From: UBA668 sp046052275
GTDB taxonomy: Bacteria > Actinomycetota > Acidimicrobiia > Acidimicrobiales > Ilumatobacteraceae
Assembly (NCBI GenBank): GCA_046052275.1
Contig: JBJOMQ010000093.1
Location: forward strand, 1-9,172
Direction of reading: 5' to 3'
Length of the DNA stretch: 9,172 bases
The notes under the pieces were generated by a model. The model was not told where the DNA came from. It saw nothing but the letters and a program-made list of their open reading frames with translations, and searched no databases. Positions 6,477 through 9,172 of this stretch are shown here, piece after piece (the stretch's first letter is position 1; each line of letters opens with the position of its first letter). The position numbers and the translations under genes are program-made.

Positions 6477-8059
6477 AGCGCGACCGTCCTGGCAAGTCCG
6501 CCCGACACGAAGGCCGGATCGGCAACCGGGCCGATGTCGACCGCACGGTCATCGAGGAACACAGCGAGCGGCAGCAGGCCCGACGGCGTCCACTCGCACA
6601 TGATGGGCAGTGGGCCGCCGGCCGTGCACGCGAGCAGCACTCCCAAGGCGTCGCCGTCGACGGCCAGTGGCAGCACGCCGGCGTGATCGGCGAGGCCCCA
6701 TCCGTGTCGGACCCTGCACGGTGCAGCGACCACGCAGACGGGCACTCGCTCGATCCACGGCTCGGCGGCCACCATCGCCCCCACCTCGGCGCATGCGCCA
6801 GCTGTGTCGGCTGTCCAGGCGAGGTCTGCAGCGCCGAGATGGGCTGCGTCGTCGTCGCCGGCATCGCCGTCGTCGTGCACACGGCCAACGAGCGCACGCA
6901 GGCCGAGCGCGCCCGGATAGCGGAAGACATCGGCGTGCAGTCGACGGCCGACCACGAGGCTGTCGTCGAGTGCCTGGCCATACGCAGCGAACGACAGCAC
7001 CATCGCCCATCGGCCAGTCGACGTCGCACGCAGCCACGATCGGCGAACCTCGATCCGGTCCTCGCGGGTGTCGCTGCGGCCCATCACGATCCAGTCGTCG
7101 GTCTCCGGAACGCCGGCGAGCACATCTGCCTGGCGCACCTGCCAGCCCACCGCCATCGCCACCGAGTCGGCGAGTGACGTCGGCAGCGTGTCGAGGCGCT
7201 GCGCTGCGTCGGCAAGTACGTGCAGGAGTGACAATTCGGCGAGCATGTGCTCGAGCGACGCAGTGCCAGTGACCGCATCGGCAATTCGCGCGTCGATGCC
7301 GCTGCGCCTGCCGGCGCGTGACACGGGTGCTGCGCCCATCCGCCGGACTCGATTGGCGAGCGCGCCCGCCTTGGCATCCACCAGTCGGGCTGCCGCATCG
7401 TCCCACGTAGACGGATTCACCAGTGCCGGCTCGGCGAGGCCAGCGCGCACCCGGTCGTGCACCCAGCGGTCGAACTCGGCGAGTCCTGCCGCAGTGGAAC
7501 GCACCCGCTCGTCGCGCGCCCGCCGGTCGTCGGGGGGACGCTCGTCAGACGTCGACGCGTCGTGCTCCAGTCCGTCGCCATCCGGAATGTCGAGCGGTGC
7601 GGAGGCGGGCGAGCCAATGAGATCGACGGCGGCATCGACAGGCGCACTCGGCATCGGGGACATCGCCGGCCCGGCGACTACCGGCACCTCGTCGAGCCAC
7701 CGCATCAGCCAGTGCGGGCGGTGACCGCGTGGTCCGCCGGGTACGTCGGGCGGCACGGCAGGAACCCGGCCACGCGCCCACCTCAGCAGGAGGGCGACGA
7801 CGTGCTTGCAGGGCACCTGCCGGCTGGCGCACGTGCAGCGATACCGCAGCAATCGGTAGTCGGCGGCGCAGTCATAGGGCTCGGCGTTGCTTCCCGAGCA
7901 GCGACCCCAGACTGCCCGGCCGTCGCATCCGGACGAGGCCCACCTGCCCCCGGCCGCGAGCGCCTCTGCCGCTGCGGTCGCCGCAGCAGACGGCGACACT
8001 GCGTAGACCTGCTCCACCTGCCACGGCTGCAGCGACGGGTTCTCGGCGACGTCGGGCAT
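6473..8059 (-). CDS. SWIM zinc-finger protein, YehQ-like, first gene of the operon
   Basis: A 528-residue protein with one SWIM zinc finger near the N-terminus: C75, C77, C84 and H86 in CTCASRQVPCKH (CxC-x6-CxH), just after the family-like WGRCSGSNAEPYD (51-63) and followed by ALLLRWA. SWIM domains bind zinc and are thought to mediate DNA or protein contacts. Residues 97-185 form a Pro/Asp/Arg-rich, probably disordered linker. A second conserved block follows (GLAEFDRWVHDRVRAGLAEP, 192-211, then AAARLVDAKAGALANRVR), as in SWIM proteins encoded beside MoxR/VWA genes. The C-terminal half is of unknown fold. The open frame runs on upstream to 8911, but ATG at 8059 is preferred: the upstream part lies in the intergenic region and over the FAD gene and looks non-coding (Arg-rich). 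No Shine-Dalgarno precedes this ATG, and a TANNNT box 7 bp upstream suggests a leaderless transcript. A GTG three codons earlier (8068) is possible. Confidence 0.9.
   Translation of the reverse strand: MPDVAENPSLQPWQVEQVYAVSPSAAATAAAEALAAGGRWASSGCDGRAVWGRCSGSNAEPYDCAADYRLLRYRCTCASRQVPCKHVVALLLRWARGRVPAVPPDVPGGPRGHRPHWLMRWLDEVPVVAGPAMSPMPSAPVDAAVDLIGSPASAPLDIPDGDGLEHDASTSDERPPDDRRARDERVRSTAAGLAEFDRWVHDRVRAGLAEPALVNPSTWDDAAARLVDAKAGALANRVRRMGAAPVSRAGRRSGIDARIADAVTGTASLEHMLAELSLLHVLADAAQRLDTLPTSLADSVAMAVGWQVRQADVLAGVPETDDWIVMGRSDTREDRIEVRRSWLRATSTGRWAMVLSFAAYGQALDDSLVVGRRLHADVFRYPGALGLRALVGRVHDDGDAGDDDAAHLGAADLAWTADTAGACAEVGAMVAAEPWIERVPVCVVAAPCRVRHGWGLADHAGVLPLAVDGDALGVLLACTAGGPLPIMCEWTPSGLLPLAVFLDDRAVDIGPVADPAFVSGGLARTVAL
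6487..6490 (-). promoter_or_regulatory. Weak ribosome binding site of the DUF5691 gene
   Basis: AGGA lies ten bases before the GTG at 6476, within the 3' end of the SWIM gene. Together with the GTGA overlap it supports this GTG as the start, though the short match and long spacing suggest modest, coupling-dependent initiation. Confidence 0.4.
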
Positions 8060-8066
8060 CGTCGCC

Positions 8067-8072
8067 ACCGTA
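8067..8072 (-). promoter_or_regulatory. Candidate -10 box (TANNNT) for leaderless transcription of the SWIM operon
   Basis: On the minus strand TACGGT fits the actinobacterial -10 consensus TANNNT and ends exactly 7 bases before the ATG at 8059, the spacing expected if transcription begins at the A of the start codon. No Shine-Dalgarno lies in between, which agrees with a leaderless mRNA. No convincing -35 (TTGACA-like) is found 16-19 bases upstream. A chance match of a six-base degenerate motif is possible. Confidence 0.35.
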
Positions 8073-8099
8073 GCGACCGGGTGTGATGGTGCTCCCCTG

Positions 8100-8120
8100 C
8101 GGAAGGTGCGACAGGTTCCG
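8100..8120. promoter_or_regulatory. Spaced inverted repeat CGGAA-N11-TTCCG upstream of the operon
   Basis: Two 5-base arms, CGGAA at 8100-8104 and TTCCG at 8116-8120, are separated by 11 bases and lie about 40-60 bases upstream of the SWIM start, just upstream of the candidate promoter. The arrangement would suit an activator or repressor dimer. The arms are short, so this is weak evidence; no known regulator is assigned. Confidence 0.2.
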
Positions 8121-8175
8121 ATCACCGCGGGCGGCCCGACAGGCGCCATGCCGTACCCGACCCTCGCCCTACGTC

Positions 8176-8191
8176 CGCCCGAGGTCGGGCG
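8176..8191 (-). terminator. GC-rich inverted repeat after the FAD gene, possible terminator or operator
   Basis: CGCCCGAGGTCGGGCG is a 16-base palindrome with two perfect 7-base arms and a 2-base centre (effectively a 5-6 bp stem with a small loop in RNA). It starts 8 bases past the TAG stop of the oxidoreductase and lies more than 100 bases upstream of the SWIM start. No T-run follows on the minus strand, so it is not a classical intrinsic terminator, though high-GC actinobacteria often lack the U tail. The symmetry would also suit a dimeric repressor operator. Confidence 0.35.
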
Positions 8192-8199
8192 CTGAGCGG

Positions 8200-9172
8200 C
8201 TAGCTGATCCGCACGCCTTGGTGCACGAGTTCGCGCTGCACGCCACCGATGTCGACCTCGTCGATCTCGCGTCCCTCGTGCAGCGATCGTGCCGCCGCTA
8301 CGCCGGCGCCCTGACCCAGCACTGCGCAGCACGCCATGTTGCGCGTGGCGGCATGAGCGATGCGATCGCCCCCAGTGGATCGGCCTGCAACCAGGAGGTT
8401 GCGCACGCCCGTGGGAAGCAGGTTGCGGTACGGCAGCTGCATGTACCGACCGGTGGTGGGAAGGATCAGCACGCCGTATCCGTCGATGAACTCGGGATAG
8501 ATGCCGATCGAATCGTCGAATCGGGCCTCGTTGCGGACATCCTGCTCGGTCATGTCGTAGCGGGCCAGGATCTTGCGCGTGTCGCGGATGCCCACCGTCA
8601 TGCCGAAGTTGCGCAGCCGTGCACCCGCGCAGCCGGGCATGTAGGCGCGCAGCGCCTCGATTGCGTGCATCGCTGCCCTGCGTCCCTCGATCTCGCCGCG
8701 GGTGAGGTCGTCGGGGTCGACGCCGTCGATGCATCCGAGGTGGATGACGTTCATGTACGTCAGTTCCCCCGAGTCGTGCACCGCCCCCCATGTGCCGGCG
8801 AGCGTCGAGAGGTGCGCCGGGATGAGCCCTGCCTCGACTGCCTTCTTGAACGGCTTGCGAACGAACGGCGAGAACAGGTCGTCCTCCTTGCCGCTTGTCT
8901 CGATATCCCATTCGCCGTTGCCGGCCCAGTCGCGGTACGACTGCGGATCGTCGCGGATGCCGTCGAGGAATGCCCGCTTGTCGACGCCAGCCATGTGGAA
9001 CATCACCGAGACGGCCATCATGTCCTCACGCGGCGTGTGCTGGGTGGGGGCGCCCGCCCGGTGCGCTACGTCGGCATCGCCGGTGGCGTCGATCACCCGT
9101 CGCGCCAGGATGGCCTCACGTCCAGCCTTCGACTCGGTGATGATGCCGATCACGGCATCGCCGTCCATCACG
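8200..9172 (-). CDS. FAD-dependent oxidoreductase (FAD_oxidored family), C-terminal part
   Basis: The frame is open from the right edge of the window to the TAG at 8200-8202, about 323 visible residues. The N-terminal Rossmann dinucleotide-binding motif, and probably 100-150 further residues, lie outside; the GTG/ATG at the edge are internal. Visible landmarks are RRVIDATGDADVAHRAG, the ATG motif of two-dinucleotide-fold flavoproteins; GIRDTRKILARYDMT, a conserved block of this family; and near the C-terminus NLLVAGRSTGGDRIAHAAT followed by CCAVLGQGAGVAAA, which closes the FAD site. Related proteins oxidise diverse small molecules or are annotated only by family, so the substrate cannot be named. 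It is co-directional with the SWIM operon but separated by 140 bp with a GC palindrome just after its stop, so it is probably a separate transcription unit. Confidence 0.88.
   Translation of the reverse strand, partial: VMDGDAVIGIITESKAGREAILARRVIDATGDADVAHRAGAPTQHTPREDMMAVSVMFHMAGVDKRAFLDGIRDDPQSYRDWAGNGEWDIETSGKEDDLFSPFVRKPFKKAVEAGLIPAHLSTLAGTWGAVHDSGELTYMNVIHLGCIDGVDPDDLTRGEIEGRRAAMHAIEALRAYMPGCAGARLRNFGMTVGIRDTRKILARYDMTEQDVRNEARFDDSIGIYPEFIDGYGVLILPTTGRYMQLPYRNLLPTGVRNLLVAGRSTGGDRIAHAATRNMACCAVLGQGAGVAAARSLHEGREIDEVDIGGVQRELVHQGVRIS

Noticed and set aside
8060..8911. Upstream extension of the SWIM reading frame
   Set aside because: It runs through the intergenic region and antiphase through the FAD oxidoreductase gene, with Arg/Gly/His-rich composition and no family similarity; the conserved N-terminus begins near 8059.
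1..9172. tRNA, rRNA, CRISPR array, transposase or attachment sites
   Set aside because: None was seen on either strand; nearly all of the sequence is accounted for by seven genes and the 140-bp gap.

Overview
The window is G+C-rich throughout, with strong G/C bias at third codon positions and GTG as well as ATG starts. Gene content and style fit a high-GC actinobacterium. The acyl-CoA dehydrogenase and FAD-oxidoreductase flanks resemble those of Acidimicrobiia such as Ilumatobacter, but that placement is an impression from protein style, not a phylogenetic result. Coding density is very high. No tRNA, rRNA, CRISPR array, insertion sequence or prophage gene was found.

Layout, left to right: (1) positions 1-922, plus strand, the C-terminal three quarters of an acyl-CoA dehydrogenase whose start lies outside the window; (2) a 19-bp convergent gap; (3) positions 942-8059, minus strand, a five-gene operon transcribed right to left; (4) a 140-bp intergenic stretch (8060-8199) with a possible leaderless promoter and a GC-rich palindrome; (5) positions 8200-9172, minus strand, the C-terminal part of an FAD-dependent oxidoreductase whose start lies beyond the right edge.

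The operon is the main feature. In transcription order it encodes a SWIM zinc-finger protein (528 aa), a DUF5691 protein (301 aa), a MoxR-type AAA+ ATPase (361 aa), a DUF5682 protein (765 aa) and a VWA/CoxE-like protein with a complete MIDAS (418 aa). All four junctions are 4-bp start/stop overlaps (GTGA, ATGA, GTGA, ATGA), so the five products are almost certainly co-expressed and translationally coupled. The set corresponds to the uncharacterised E. coli yehL (AAA+), yehM (DUF5682), yehP (VWA) and yehQ (SWIM) genes plus DUF5691. The AAA-DUF5682-VWA order is the same as in E. coli, while the SWIM gene has moved to the front.

MoxR ATPases paired with VWA proteins usually remodel a client or help insert a metal cofactor (RavA-ViaA, CbbQ-CbbO, NorQ-NorD, Mg-chelatase I-D). 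Here the likely working parts are an ATPase motor, a metal-dependent VWA adaptor, a zinc-binding SWIM recogniser, a helical DUF5691 scaffold and a large DUF5682 protein. The DUF5682 N-terminus carries what look like the paired GxxH motifs of the TIKI/TraB-EreA-ChaN superfamily, so DUF5682 may be the enzymatic effector. That is an inference. The system's function is not established to my knowledge.
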